64,000 nt of DNA from Streptomyces djakartensis (GTDB taxonomy: Bacteria; Actinomycetota; Actinomycetes; Streptomycetales; Streptomycetaceae): assembly GCF_014651075.1 (NCBI RefSeq), contig NZ_BMWE01000005.1, positions 1-64,000 on the forward strand, read 5' to 3'. This document shows, in pieces, positions 31,558 through 39,271 of this stretch (within the stretch, counting starts at the first letter, position 1; each line of letters begins with the position of its first letter). Made by a program: the position numbers and the translations under genes. The notes under the pieces are model-generated. The model made no database searches and was not told where the DNA came from. It saw nothing but the letters and a program-made list of their open reading frames with translations.

Positions 31558-33932
31558 TGCCCCAGCTGGAGGTCCCGCTCCGTGCGTCCGCCTCCGGCCA
31601 CCTGCAGGACGGTCGCGACGGGCGGGTATCCGGCGGCGATGACGGTGTACTCGCCGGAGGACAGGTCGACGAACCGGAAGACGCCGTCGGGGCCGGTGGT
31701 GAGGGTGTCGACGACGTTGCCCGCCACGTCCAGCAGGGTCACGCGCGCGTCCTCCACGGGCCGGCCGCCACCGGCCCGGACGGTGCCGCGCAGGACGGCG
31801 CCGCCGGCCAGCTCGATGTCCCGGCGGGTCTCACGGGCGGCCTGGACGGTGACGGGGAGCGCGGCCGGGCGGAAGGCGGGCGCGCCGGCGGCGAGGGTGT
31901 ACTCGCCGGCCACCAGATCGGTGATGACGTAGCCGCCCTCCCGGCCGCTGCGGGTGGTGGCCACGACCTCGCCGTGCACGTTGGTGAGCGTCACGGTGGC
32001 GTCCCGTACGGGTGTGCCGTCGGCGGTGACCACGCTGCCCACGAGGTTGCCTGCGCCGCCCAGGACGATGTCCAGTTCGACGGGGCGTTCGCCGACGGTC
32101 ACGGAGACCGCCTGCGGCTGGTGGCCGCCCGCGGCGGCGATCAGCACATAGGCGCCGGGGCCCGGGGTGGACAGGGCGTAGCGGCCGTCCTCGCCGCTCG
32201 CGCCGCGGCCGGTCTGCTGTCCGGTGATGTCGATGAGGGTCAGCGCCGCACGGGGTACGACGGTCCCGTCGTGGTGCTGCACCGAGCCGCAGACGGGGAC
32301 GCCGCCGGCGTGGGGAGCCCGGGCCTGCGGGATCGAGGCGTTCCCCGTGTCCGGGTCTGTGACGGGGGCGTGGTGGGACACCAGTGGTTTCTCCTTCAGG
32401 AAGAGGGCGATGACCAGTCCGAGGACCAGCACCGGCACCAGGTAGAGGAAGATCCGCGGCATGGCGTCGGCGTACGCCCGGACGTAGCCGTCACGCAGGG
32501 CCGGGGGCAGGGTGTGCACGAGCTGCGGGGTGACGGACTCCGGGGCGGGGATCCGGGTGCCCGCCTGTGCGGGGAGGTGCCGGGTCAGGGCATCGGCGAG
32601 CCGGTGGGTGAGGAGGGTCCCGAAGAGGGCGGTTCCGACGCAGCCGCCGATCTGCCGGAAGTAGTTGCCGGCGCTGGTGGCCGTGCCGAGGTCGGCGGGG
32701 CGCGCCGAGTTCTGCACGGCGAGGACGAGGACCGGCATCACCATGCCGATGCCGGCCCCGAGGACGGCCGTCCAGATGCCGTAGTGCAGCCGGGGCGTGT
32801 CCGTGCCGAGGCGGGACAGCAGCCACATCCCGACGGCGGAGAGGGCCCCGCCGAGGATCGGGTAGGCCTTGTAGCGGCCGGTGTGGCTGATGAGCTGCCC
32901 GGCGATGACCGAGGCGCCGACGATGCCGGCCGTCATCGGCAGCATGAGCAGGCCGGACTCGGTGGCGGTGGCCCCGTCGGCCATCTGCAAATACGTCGGC
33001 AGATAGCCGGCGGCGCCGAACAGCCCGACGCCGACGACCAGGCCGATGAGCCCGGTGACGTTGAAGACGGAGTCCCGGAACAGCCGCAGCGGGATGAGGG
33101 GTTCGGCGGCGAAGCGCTCGGCGACGAGGAACAGGACGGTCGCTGCCGCCGCTCCGGCCGCGAGGCCGAGGATCACGCGGGAGTCCCAGGCGTACTCGGT
33201 GCCGCCCCAGCTGGTCAGCAGGACCAGACAGGTGGAGGCGGCGGTCAGCAGCAGCGCGCCGAGGAGGTCCAGCCGGGCCTTGCCGGGCGGCTTCGGCAGC
33301 TTCAGCGCGACGGTGACGACGACGAGCGTGAGCAGTCCGAAGGGAACGTTGACGTAGAAGCACCAGCGCCAGGAGAGGTGGTCGGTGAAGTAGCCGCCGA
33401 GCAGCGGGCCGGCCACGGAGGCGAGACCGAAGGCGGCACCGATCAGACCCATGTGACGGCCCCGCCGCCGGGGCGGCACGGTGTCCGCGATGATCGCCTG
33501 CACACCGGTCATGAGGCCGCCCGCGCCGGCGCCCTGCAGGGCACGGAAGGCGATCAGCTGGTCCATGGTCTGTGCCCGGCCCGCGAGCGCGGAGCCGGCG
33601 ACGAAGACGACGATCGCGAACTGGAAGACGCCCTTGCGGCCGAGCAGGTCACCGAGCTTGCCGTAGACCGGCAGCCCGACGGTGGCGGTGAGCAGGTAGG
33701 CGGTGATCGCCCAGGACATGCGGTCCAGGCCGTGCAGCTCGCCGACGATCCTCGGAAGCGCGGTGGCGACGATCATCTGCTCGAGGGCGGCCAGGAGCAG
33801 GACCGGCAGGAGGGCGAGGAAGACCCACCGCACCCGGCGGGGGCTCGGTCCGGCGTCCGGGGCGGGCCGTGGGGCGGGGGCGTGGGCATGCACCACTGCC
33901 GGTTCGTCCTGCGCCAGAGTGATCCCGCCCAC
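31548..33932 (-). CDS. DHA2-type MFS exporter fused to three carboxypeptidase-regulatory-like domains
   Basis: 794 residues from GTG 33932 (GGGGAG seven bases upstream). Residues about 35-520 form a 14-helix drug:H+ antiporter of the EmrB/QacA group: [21 protein letters not shown] is the usual first helix with motif D1, [10 protein letters not shown] is motif A, and [21 protein letters not shown] is motif C. The following 270 residues hold three beta-sandwich repeats of the CarboxypepD_reg/CNA-B kind, each with a G-(S/T)V-x-x-x-DG-x-PV-x-x-A-x-VTL pattern. Examples are [22 protein letters not shown] and [23 protein letters not shown]. Such domains usually occur in secreted or surface proteins. 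The substrate of the pump is unknown. Confidence 0.9.
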   Translation of the reverse strand: MGGITLAQDEPAVVHAHAPAPRPAPDAGPSPRRVRWVFLALLPVLLLAALEQMIVATALPRIVGELHGLDRMSWAITAYLLTATVGLPVYGKLGDLLGRKGVFQFAIVVFVAGSALAGRAQTMDQLIAFRALQGAGAGGLMTGVQAIIADTVPPRRRGRHMGLIGAAFGLASVAGPLLGGYFTDHLSWRWCFYVNVPFGLLTLVVVTVALKLPKPPGKARLDLLGALLLTAASTCLVLLTSWGGTEYAWDSRVILGLAAGAAAATVLFLVAERFAAEPLIPLRLFRDSVFNVTGLIGLVVGVGLFGAAGYLPTYLQMADGATATESGLLMLPMTAGIVGASVIAGQLISHTGRYKAYPILGGALSAVGMWLLSRLGTDTPRLHYGIWTAVLGAGIGMVMPVLVLAVQNSARPADLGTATSAGNYFRQIGGCVGTALFGTLLTHRLADALTRHLPAQAGTRIPAPESVTPQLVHTLPPALRDGYVRAYADAMPRIFLYLVPVLVLGLVIALFLKEKPLVSHHAPVTDPDTGNASIPQARAPHAGGVPVCGSVQHHDGTVVPRAALTLIDITGQQTGRGASGEDGRYALSTPGPGAYVLIAAAGGHQPQAVSVTVGERPVELDIVLGGAGNLVGSVVTADGTPVRDATVTLTNVHGEVVATTRSGREGGYVITDLVAGEYTLAAGAPAFRPAALPVTVQAARETRRDIELAGGAVLRGTVRAGGGRPVEDARVTLLDVAGNVVDTLTTGPDGVFRFVDLSSGEYTVIAAGYPPVATVLQVAGGGRTERDLQLGHED

Positions 33933-33964
33933 CAACCGCTCCCCTCGTCGCGCTGCCGCACGAT

Positions 33965-34015
33965 TTCCGCGCAAACGCGACAACTACGAGCAGACGCGAC
34001 GAGTTACGGCACAAA
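33965..34015. promoter_or_regulatory. repeat-containing region upstream of the MFS gene
   Basis: The 155-base gap between MFS and SRPBCC genes contains two similar stretches on the plus strand, ACGCGACAACTACG and ACGCGACGAGTTACG, in direct repeat about 20 bases apart. Repressor binding to such repeats is possible; no promoter pair is clear. Confidence 0.25.
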
Positions 34016-34087
34016 GCCGAGCAGAACGGAGATCACCCGAACCGGTGAGGGACGCAACAGCCCCTGGAAGCCGGTGTCTTGGGGAGG

Positions 34088-34531
34088 CTACTTCTCGACC
34101 TCGGCGGCGAGCTTGGTGAGCATCGCGTCGTAGATGCGGCCGAGCCCCTTGGGCGCGAAGGTCCTCTCGAAGAAGCCGCCGATGCCGCCGGCCCCCGCCC
34201 AGGTGGTGGTCACGACGACCCGGGACCTGCCCTCGCCGGCCGGGGTCACCCGCCAGGTGGTGACCATGGAGGAGTTGCGGTCCTTCTCCACCAGTTCGCC
34301 GTCGGTGGGCTCGCTGACCTCCAGGAGGCAGTCGCGTACGCGCTTGCTGGTGGCCTGGAGCTTCCAGTGGACGAGGGTGCCCTCGCCGTCACCGCCCTCC
34401 CGGACCTCGTACTCGCTGAACTGCTCGGGCAGCAGCTTCGCGCGCGTGCCACTGTAGTCGGCGAGGGCGTCGAACACCGTCTCCGCGTCCGCCGCGACGA
34501 TCCGCTCCGTAGTGGCCTCGACCTGCGCCAT
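34088..34531 (-). CDS. SRPBCC-family protein
   Basis: 147 residues with the START/Bet v1-like helix-grip fold used for small hydrophobic ligands: TTERIVAADAETVFDALADYSGTRAKLLPEQFSEYEV, then TLVHWKLQATSKRVRDCLLEVSEP, RVVVTTTWAGAGGIGGFFERTFAPKGLGRIYDAMLTKLA. Function unknown; actinobacterial genomes hold many copies. GGAGGAGAGCG precedes ATG 34531. Confidence 0.8.
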   Translation of the reverse strand: MAQVEATTERIVAADAETVFDALADYSGTRAKLLPEQFSEYEVREGGDGEGTLVHWKLQATSKRVRDCLLEVSEPTDGELVEKDRNSSMVTTWRVTPAGEGRSRVVVTTTWAGAGGIGGFFERTFAPKGLGRIYDAMLTKLAAEVEK

Positions 34532-34552
34532 CGCTCTCCTCCAGGACCTGGG

Positions 34553-34572
34553 TTGCTCGGGGGTCGGAGCAA
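34553..34572. promoter_or_regulatory. inverted repeat upstream of the SRPBCC gene
   Basis: TTGCTC (34553-34558) and GAGCAA (34567-34572) with an eight-base spacer, 22 bases before the SRPBCC start. Could be an operator or part of the 5' leader. Confidence 0.35.
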
Positions 34573-34657
34573 GCCAACCACCCCGCCGCCCGGCCCCCCA
34601 AATCGGGGTGGCCGAACCGGTCGAAGGCGCTCGGAAAACACCCTCGCACGATCAAGG

Positions 34658-34669
34658 GAACATGTGTTC
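34658..34669 (+). promoter_or_regulatory. LexA SOS box
   Basis: GAAC-ATGT-GTTC, an exact match to the GAAC-N4-GTTC core of the actinobacterial (Cheo-type) LexA operator. It lies 33 bases before the start of the radical SAM gene and overlaps a TATTCT that could serve as the -10 (34670-34675). Confidence 0.7.
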
Positions 34670-34701
34670 TATTCTGGGGGCAGTGCTACCGAGGAGGCGT
34701 C

Positions 34702-35742
34702 ATGCGCTGGGAGAACCTCACACGGGACTCCGAACACGGCCGGGCCGACGCGGCGCTGTTCGGCGCGGACGCGGTGACGACCCGCACGTTCGACACGCCG
34801 GAGTTCCGCGGGATCACCTTCCACGAGGTCCGGGCCCGGTCGATCATCAACCGGGTGCCGGGGGCCTCGCGCATGCCCTTCGAATGGACGGTGAACCCCT
34901 ACCGGGGGTGTTCCCACGCGTGCGTGTACTGCTTCGCGCGCAAGACGCACAGCTATCTCGACCTCGACACGGGCCTCGGCTTCGACTCCCAGATCGTGGT
35001 CAAGACCAACGCGCCCGAGCTGCTGCGTCAGCAGCTGGGCTCACGCCGCTGGCAGGGCGAGCACATCGCGATGGGCACCAACGTCGACTGCTACCAGCGC
35101 GCCGAGGGCCGCTACCGCCTGATGCCGGGCATCATCTCGGCCCTGCGCGACCACGCGAACCCCTTCTCGATCCTGACCAAGGGCACCCTGATCCTGCGCG
35201 ACCTGGACCTGATCAGGCAGGCGGCGGAGGTGGCCGACGTCGGCATATCCGTCTCGGTCGGTTTCACCGAGCCGGAGCTGTGGCGGACCGTCGAGCCGGG
35301 CACGCCCGCCCCGGAGCGACGCCTGGAGGTCGTGCGGGCCTTCGGCGAGCACGGCATCGGCTGCGGGGTGCTGATGGCGCCGGTGATCCCGTTCCTGAGC
35401 GACCGCCCGGACCAACTGCGGGCCACGGTACGGGCGATCGCGGCCTCCGGCGCCACCTCCGTCACCCCGCTGGTGCTGCACCTTCGCCCGGGCGCCCGCG
35501 AGTGGTTCATGAGCTGGCTGGAACAGCACCACCCGCACCTGGTGCCTCGTTACCGGCGTCTGTACGCGGAGGGCTCCTACGCCCCGAAGTGGTACCAGCG
35601 CCGGGTCACCCGTCAGGTGCACGAGCTGGCCGAGGAGTACGGCGTCGGGCCCACGCGCGCGGGGACGCCGCGGCGGATCCGGCCCCCGGACGCCCCGGCG
35701 CGGCCCGCGGAACCCGGGCCGACTCAACTCTCGCTCCTATAG
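34702..35742 (+). CDS. Rv2578c-type radical SAM protein, probably SOS-induced
   Basis: 346 residues; GAGGAGG precedes ATG 34702. The [4Fe-4S]-binding motif is CSHACVYC (Cx3Cx2C) in NPYRGCSHACVYCFAR. This places it with the spore-photoproduct-lyase-like Rv2578c family, which also has VKTNAPELLRQQL, GTNVDCYQRAEGRYRLMPGI, SVSVGFTEPELWRTVEPGTPAPERRLE and LMAPVIPFLSDRPDQL. The reaction is unknown; a DNA-repair role is suspected because the mycobacterial homologue is, as I recall, damage-inducible. A perfect LexA box 33 bases upstream agrees. A 16-base palindrome covers the stop codon. Confidence 0.88.
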   Translation: MRWENLTRDSEHGRADAALFGADAVTTRTFDTPEFRGITFHEVRARSIINRVPGASRMPFEWTVNPYRGCSHACVYCFARKTHSYLDLDTGLGFDSQIVVKTNAPELLRQQLGSRRWQGEHIAMGTNVDCYQRAEGRYRLMPGIISALRDHANPFSILTKGTLILRDLDLIRQAAEVADVGISVSVGFTEPELWRTVEPGTPAPERRLEVVRAFGEHGIGCGVLMAPVIPFLSDRPDQLRATVRAIAASGATSVTPLVLHLRPGAREWFMSWLEQHHPHLVPRYRRLYAEGSYAPKWYQRRVTRQVHELAEEYGVGPTRAGTPRRIRPPDAPARPAEPGPTQLSLL

Positions 35743-35747
35743 GAGCG
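35732..35747. repeat. perfect 16-bp palindrome over the stop codon
   Basis: CGCTCCTA/TAGGAGCG, with the TAG stop of the radical SAM gene at 35740-35742 inside it. A second short inverted repeat, TTCGG/CCGAA, follows at 35748-35763. It could act as an operator or as part of a termination structure. Confidence 0.6.
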
Positions 35748-35763
35748 TTCGGGCGCTTCCGAA

Positions 35764-35805
35764 GATCCAATTGGGTTATGAATTGACATATTGAGTTCTT
35801 TTAGG
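35764..35805. promoter_or_regulatory. A/T-rich promoter-like patch
   Basis: An unusually A/T-rich stretch for this genome, containing CAATT/AATTG inverted repeats and TTGACA at 35783-35788, an exact -35 consensus. A -10 at ideal distance is not clear. It lies about 75-115 bases upstream of the secreted hydrolase gene. Confidence 0.4.
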
Positions 35806-35878
35806 ACGGCTTGCCGGGACGATGCGGCGAGGACGGTGTTCCTCGCGGTCCGTCATCACGCCGTCCTGGGAGGACTCC

Positions 35879-37456
35879 ATGAGAAAACGCGCAGTCGCGC
35901 TGTGCGGTGCCGCCGTCGTCATGGCCGGGACCTGCACGGCCGTCTCGGCCGAGGCGAGCGCTCCGCGCGCCGCGGACGCCCTGCACGCCACGAGACTCGC
36001 CTGGCAGAACTGCGCCACCAAGGACTACCCGGTGCTCGAGTGCGCGACCCTCGAGGTGCCGCTCGATCACAGCAGGCCGCAGGGGCGGCAGATCACCCTC
36101 GCCCTGTCCCGCGTGCCCCACACCGCCAGTACCTACCAGGGCCCGCTGCTGGTCAACCCCGGCGGCCCGGGCGGCAGCGGTCTGGCGCTCGCCGGGTTCG
36201 TCGCGTCCTCGCTGCCCAAGGAGGTCGCCGCCCAGTACGACGTCATCGGCTTCGACCCGCGCGGGGTGGGAGCGAGCCGTCCGGTGCTGGACTGCGCGCC
36301 CGGCCACTTCGCCCCGGTGCGACCGGACTCCGTGCCGGCCACACCCGACGTCGAGAAGGCCAACCTCGCCCGCGCCAGGTCCTTCGCCGACTCCTGCCGC
36401 AAGAAGTACGCGCACCTCCTGCCGTACATCGACACGATCAGCGCCGCGCGCGACATGGACGCGATCCGGCAGGCCCTGGGCGCCAGCCGGCTCAACTACT
36501 TCGGCTACTCCTACGGCACCTACCTGGGCGCGGTCTACGCCAGGCTGTTCCCGGAGCGGGTCAGGCGCCTGGTCCTGGACTCCGTGGTCGACCCCACCGA
36601 CGTCTGGTACGACGCCAACCAGTACCAGAACCTCGCCTTCAACGACCGCCATCGCGCCTTCATGGCCTGGGTCGCCCGGCATGACGAGACGTACGGCCTC
36701 GGCACCGATCCGGAGCGGGTCGAAGTCAAGTGGTACGCGATGCGGGCGGCTCTGGCCAAGAAGCCGGCCGGCGGCGTGGTGGGGCCCGCGGAGCTGGAGG
36801 ACACCTACCTCCCCGGCGGCTACTACAACGGCTACTGGCCGGTCCTGGCGGAGGCGTTCGCGGCGTTCGTGATCGACAAGAACGCCACCCCCGTCGTCAA
36901 GGCGTACGAGAACTTCGGCGCGGTCGACGCCTCCGGGGACAACGGCTACAGCATCTACACGGCGGTGGAGTGCGGGGACGCCGCCTGGCCGCGGGACTGG
37001 CCGCAGTGGCAGCAGGACAACTGGGCGGCCTACGAGAAGGCGCCGTTCATCACATGGAACAACGCCTGGTACAACGCGCCGTGCGTGTTCTGGCCGACGG
37101 CTGCGCCGCGCCGGGTGAGCATCGCCAACGGCGAGCTGCCGCCCGCGCTGCTGTTCCAGGCGACGGGTGACGCGGCCACCCCGTACGTGGGCGGCGTCTC
37201 GGTCCACCATCTGCTGGCGCGCTCCAGCCTGGTGGTCGAGGAGGGCAGCGGCAACCACGGCATCACCCTGAGCGGGAACGCCTGCCTGGACGGGCACCTG
37301 GCCCGGTACCTGTCCGACGGCACCGTGCCCCGCGCGCAGGGTGTGGCCGACGCGGTGTGCCCGGCCCTGCCCGAGCCGAAGCCGGCCGCCACCAAAGCGG
37401 CACCGGCCTCGGCGAACGGCTCGATGCTGCACAGCCTGCTGGGTTTCCGCGGCTGA
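35879..37456 (+). CDS. secreted alpha/beta hydrolase, tripeptidyl aminopeptidase (TAP) type
   Basis: 525 residues from ATG 35879 (GGGAGGA upstream). Signal peptide about 1-27 (RKRAVALCGAAVVMAGTCTAVSAEA). Catalytic domain: PLDHSRPQGRQITLALSR, LVNPGGPGGSG (oxyanion), YDVIGFDPRGVGASRP and nucleophile FGYSYGTYLGAVYA (Ser211). The C-terminal TAP-like segment (PALLFQATGDAATPYVGG for Asp and EGSGNHGITL for His) completes the triad. Streptomyces secrete several such peptidases that release N-terminal tripeptides. Four or more cysteines suggest disulfides outside the cell. Confidence 0.88.
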   Translation: MRKRAVALCGAAVVMAGTCTAVSAEASAPRAADALHATRLAWQNCATKDYPVLECATLEVPLDHSRPQGRQITLALSRVPHTASTYQGPLLVNPGGPGGSGLALAGFVASSLPKEVAAQYDVIGFDPRGVGASRPVLDCAPGHFAPVRPDSVPATPDVEKANLARARSFADSCRKKYAHLLPYIDTISAARDMDAIRQALGASRLNYFGYSYGTYLGAVYARLFPERVRRLVLDSVVDPTDVWYDANQYQNLAFNDRHRAFMAWVARHDETYGLGTDPERVEVKWYAMRAALAKKPAGGVVGPAELEDTYLPGGYYNGYWPVLAEAFAAFVIDKNATPVVKAYENFGAVDASGDNGYSIYTAVECGDAAWPRDWPQWQQDNWAAYEKAPFITWNNAWYNAPCVFWPTAAPRRVSIANGELPPALLFQATGDAATPYVGGVSVHHLLARSSLVVEEGSGNHGITLSGNACLDGHLARYLSDGTVPRAQGVADAVCPALPEPKPAATKAAPASANGSMLHSLLGFRG

Positions 37457-37478
37457 CCTGCTGACGGGCCGTCGGGGC

Positions 37479-37495
37479 GGGCACTGTCAGTGCCC
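37479..37495. promoter_or_regulatory. perfect 17-bp dyad upstream of ridA
   Basis: GGGCACTG-T-CAGTGCCC, 17 bases before the RidA start. It may be a repressor site covering the promoter or a terminator for the preceding gene. CACCAT at 37501 followed by six bases and ATG resembles the leaderless promoter pattern. Confidence 0.5.
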
Positions 37496-37512
37496 TGGTC
37501 CACCATGGAGCC

Positions 37513-37911
37513 ATGAGCGAACTGACCAGGATCCCCGCCCCCGAGGGAATCGCCCCCGCCGTCCAGTACAGTCACGTCGTCATGGGCACCGGCCGCTTCG
37601 TGGCGGTCTCCGGTCAGCTCGCGCTCGACGAGTCCGGGCGGCTGGTCGGCGAAGGCGATCCGGCGGCCCAGGCCCGCCAGGTCTTCGAGAACCTCCGGCG
37701 CTGCCTGACCGCCGCCGGAGCGGCCTTCGACGACGTCGTCAAACTCACCTACTTCGTCACGGACATGGCCCACCTGCCCGCCATCCGCGCGGCCCGCGCC
37801 GAGCACATACCCGACGACCGGCTGCCGGCGGCGTCGGCAGTGCAGGTCGCCGCGCTGGTCCGACCCGAGTTCCTGATGGAGATCGAGGCCTTCGCGGTGC
37901 TGGCCACGTGA
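37513..37911 (+). CDS. RidA-family (YjgF) enamine/imine deaminase
   Basis: 132 residues of the RidA/YjgF/YER057c family, trimeric proteins that hydrolyse reactive enamines from PLP enzymes. Visible: VQYSHVVMGTGRFVAVSGQLALDESGRLVGEGDPAAQARQVFENL, TAAGAAFDDVVKLTYFVTDMAHLP, RLPAASAVQVAALVRPEFLMEIEAFAVL. The last segment has Arg and Glu at the ligand-binding positions, so deaminase activity is plausible. Its TGA overlaps the GTG of the damaged acetyltransferase (GTGA). Confidence 0.88.
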   Translation: MSELTRIPAPEGIAPAVQYSHVVMGTGRFVAVSGQLALDESGRLVGEGDPAAQARQVFENLRRCLTAAGAAFDDVVKLTYFVTDMAHLPAIRAARAEHIPDDRLPAASAVQVAALVRPEFLMEIEAFAVLAT

Positions 37912-38246
37912 CGGGCCGTCGCGTACGGGAGACGACACTCACCGACTGCGGCCGCGTCGCGGAGATCCGGGTCCGCAGCCGGCAGAGCGCGTACCGGGGC
38001 CTGGTACCGCAGCCCTACCTCGACCGGCTCAGCGTCGTCGAGGACGCCGAGCGGCGTCGTACGCACCTCACGCGGTCCGACGGCGGTGTGCACGACCGGC
38101 TCCTGCGGTGGGTCGTCCAGGAGAACAGCCGGGCCCGCCGCTTCTACGAACGGGCCGGCCTGCGCGCGGACGGCGCCGAGGAGCTGTTCGAGGTGGAGGG
38201 GGCGACGGTCCCCGAGGTGCGGTACACGCGCGCGCTCCGCCGCTGA
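37908..38246 (+). pseudogene. GNAT acetyltransferase with internal deletion
   Basis: 112 residues from GTG 37908. The N-terminal 55 residues (VRETTLTDCGRVAEIRVRSRQSAYRGLVPQPYLDRLSV) and the C-terminal 45 (LRWVVQENSRARRFYERAGLRADGAEELFEVEG) are normal for a GNAT of about 170 residues. The middle, which includes the acetyl-CoA-binding loop (R/Q-x-x-G-x-G/A), is missing. The two parts join in frame at about GGVHDRLLRW. Without the cofactor loop the protein should be inactive. The family is certain enough; calling it a pseudogene is an inference. Confidence 0.7.
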
Positions 38247-38247
38247 G

Positions 38248-38823
38248 TCACCTCGGTTTCGGGATGCGGCCCAGCGCCCGGACCGCCGCTTCGGCCAGCG
38301 ACGGGTGCGCGAGGGCCTCGTTCAGCACGGGCCTGGCCCGGGCGTCGCCCAGCGCACCGAGCCCGTCCACACAGGCGAGAGCCACACGGCGGTACGGATC
38401 CTGCGGGCGCAGCCGCCTCTGGAGCGTGGTGATCAGCGCCGGCACCGCCTCCGGGGCGCGCAACTCGACCAGTAGCCGCACCGGGTGCAGGGCGTAGGCG
38501 ACGCGCAGTTCGTTGGTGGCGAGGGCCGCGGCCGCGCGAGCGGTGCGCGGGTCGCCGAGGCGCGCCAGGGCGTGGGCGGCGGAGGCACAGCGCGGTGGAT
38601 CTCGGTGGTTGAGCAGCAGGACCAGGGACTCGAAGGCCCGCCGGTCCCGGGCGAGCCCCAGCCGGAACGCGGCGAGTTCTCTCGCCCAGAGCGGCTGTCC
38701 GGGTTCGGTGAGCACCCCGGCCAGGGCGTCGAGGTCGTCGGTCGCCACGAGCCGCTCGAAGGCGGGCGAGGCCCCCGACTCCTGCCGTAAGCGCTCCGTG
38801 AGTGATCGCAACTCTTCGTCCAT
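38248..38823 (-). CDS. HEAT-repeat protein with a TTA codon
   Basis: 191 residues from ATG 38823, made of helical HEAT/PBS-lyase-like repeats, e.g. LWARELAAFRLGLARDRRAFESLVLLLNHRDPPRCASAAHALARLGDPRTARAA and DPYRRVALACVDGLGALGDARARPVLNEAL. Such scaffolds mediate protein contacts; partner unknown. Codon 12 is TTA (38790-38788), a leucine codon read only by the bldA tRNA, so translation may be tied to development. The start is supported by TAATCT seven bases upstream, a leaderless promoter. Its end lies one base from the damaged acetyltransferase. Confidence 0.75.
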   Translation of the reverse strand: MDEELRSLTERLRQESGASPAFERLVATDDLDALAGVLTEPGQPLWARELAAFRLGLARDRRAFESLVLLLNHRDPPRCASAAHALARLGDPRTARAAAALATNELRVAYALHPVRLLVELRAPEAVPALITTLQRRLRPQDPYRRVALACVDGLGALGDARARPVLNEALAHPSLAEAAVRALGRIPKPR

Positions 38824-38830
38824 GACTGAG

Positions 38831-38836
38831 AGATTA
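38831..38836 (-). promoter_or_regulatory. -10 of the leaderless HEAT-repeat gene
   Basis: TAATCT on the minus strand, seven bases before ATG 38823. Good TAnnnT match at leaderless spacing; it fixes the start and therefore keeps the TTA codon inside the gene. Confidence 0.5.
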
Positions 38837-39271
38837 CGGCCTGTCGTTTCGGCGACCGACGACAACGCGGCAGATGTGCGTGCCAGGCCCCGCGTCCGCG
38901 GCGTGATCCGAACGACGGGCCCTGCGGGCGTCACGAGCCTCGCGGGACGTACATCACAAACACAGGGGGCTGGCGTGCTCGTTACCCGCCGGTTAAGCTC
39001 AGACGAGCGGGTTATCCACTCGCGTTTCCTCGCGGCGGTCTGGTGACGCGGCTGTCGCGAGAGCAGTCGGTTCGGTACTCAGGTACCGCGGTGCGACTCG
39101 GCCCCGGGACAGGGCCGGTCCTCCTCCCTTTCACCGGGCGTGTGCGCTCGCAGCCCGGCAACACCCGCACTTCTCACGCACCCGGTGCGCCCGTGGTCCG
39201 GCTCCCGCCGGGCCGTACCCGGCGCACCCGGTCGTGTTCCCCGTCGTCACCCTCATCCCTGGAGTCCCGCG
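38837..39271. other. 435-base non-coding region with competing hairpins
   Basis: No gene is supported here. It separates the HEAT gene from the divergent hydroxyacyl-CoA dehydrogenase. Around 38977-39012 two stems compete: GCTCGT (38977) with ACGAGC (39003), and ACCCGC (38984) with GCGGGT (39007). Their right arms overlap, so only one can form. An A/T-richer core (GGTTAAGCTCAG) lies between. It may be the promoter/leader of the dehydrogenase gene; no clear -10/-35 pair is seen. Confidence 0.4.
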
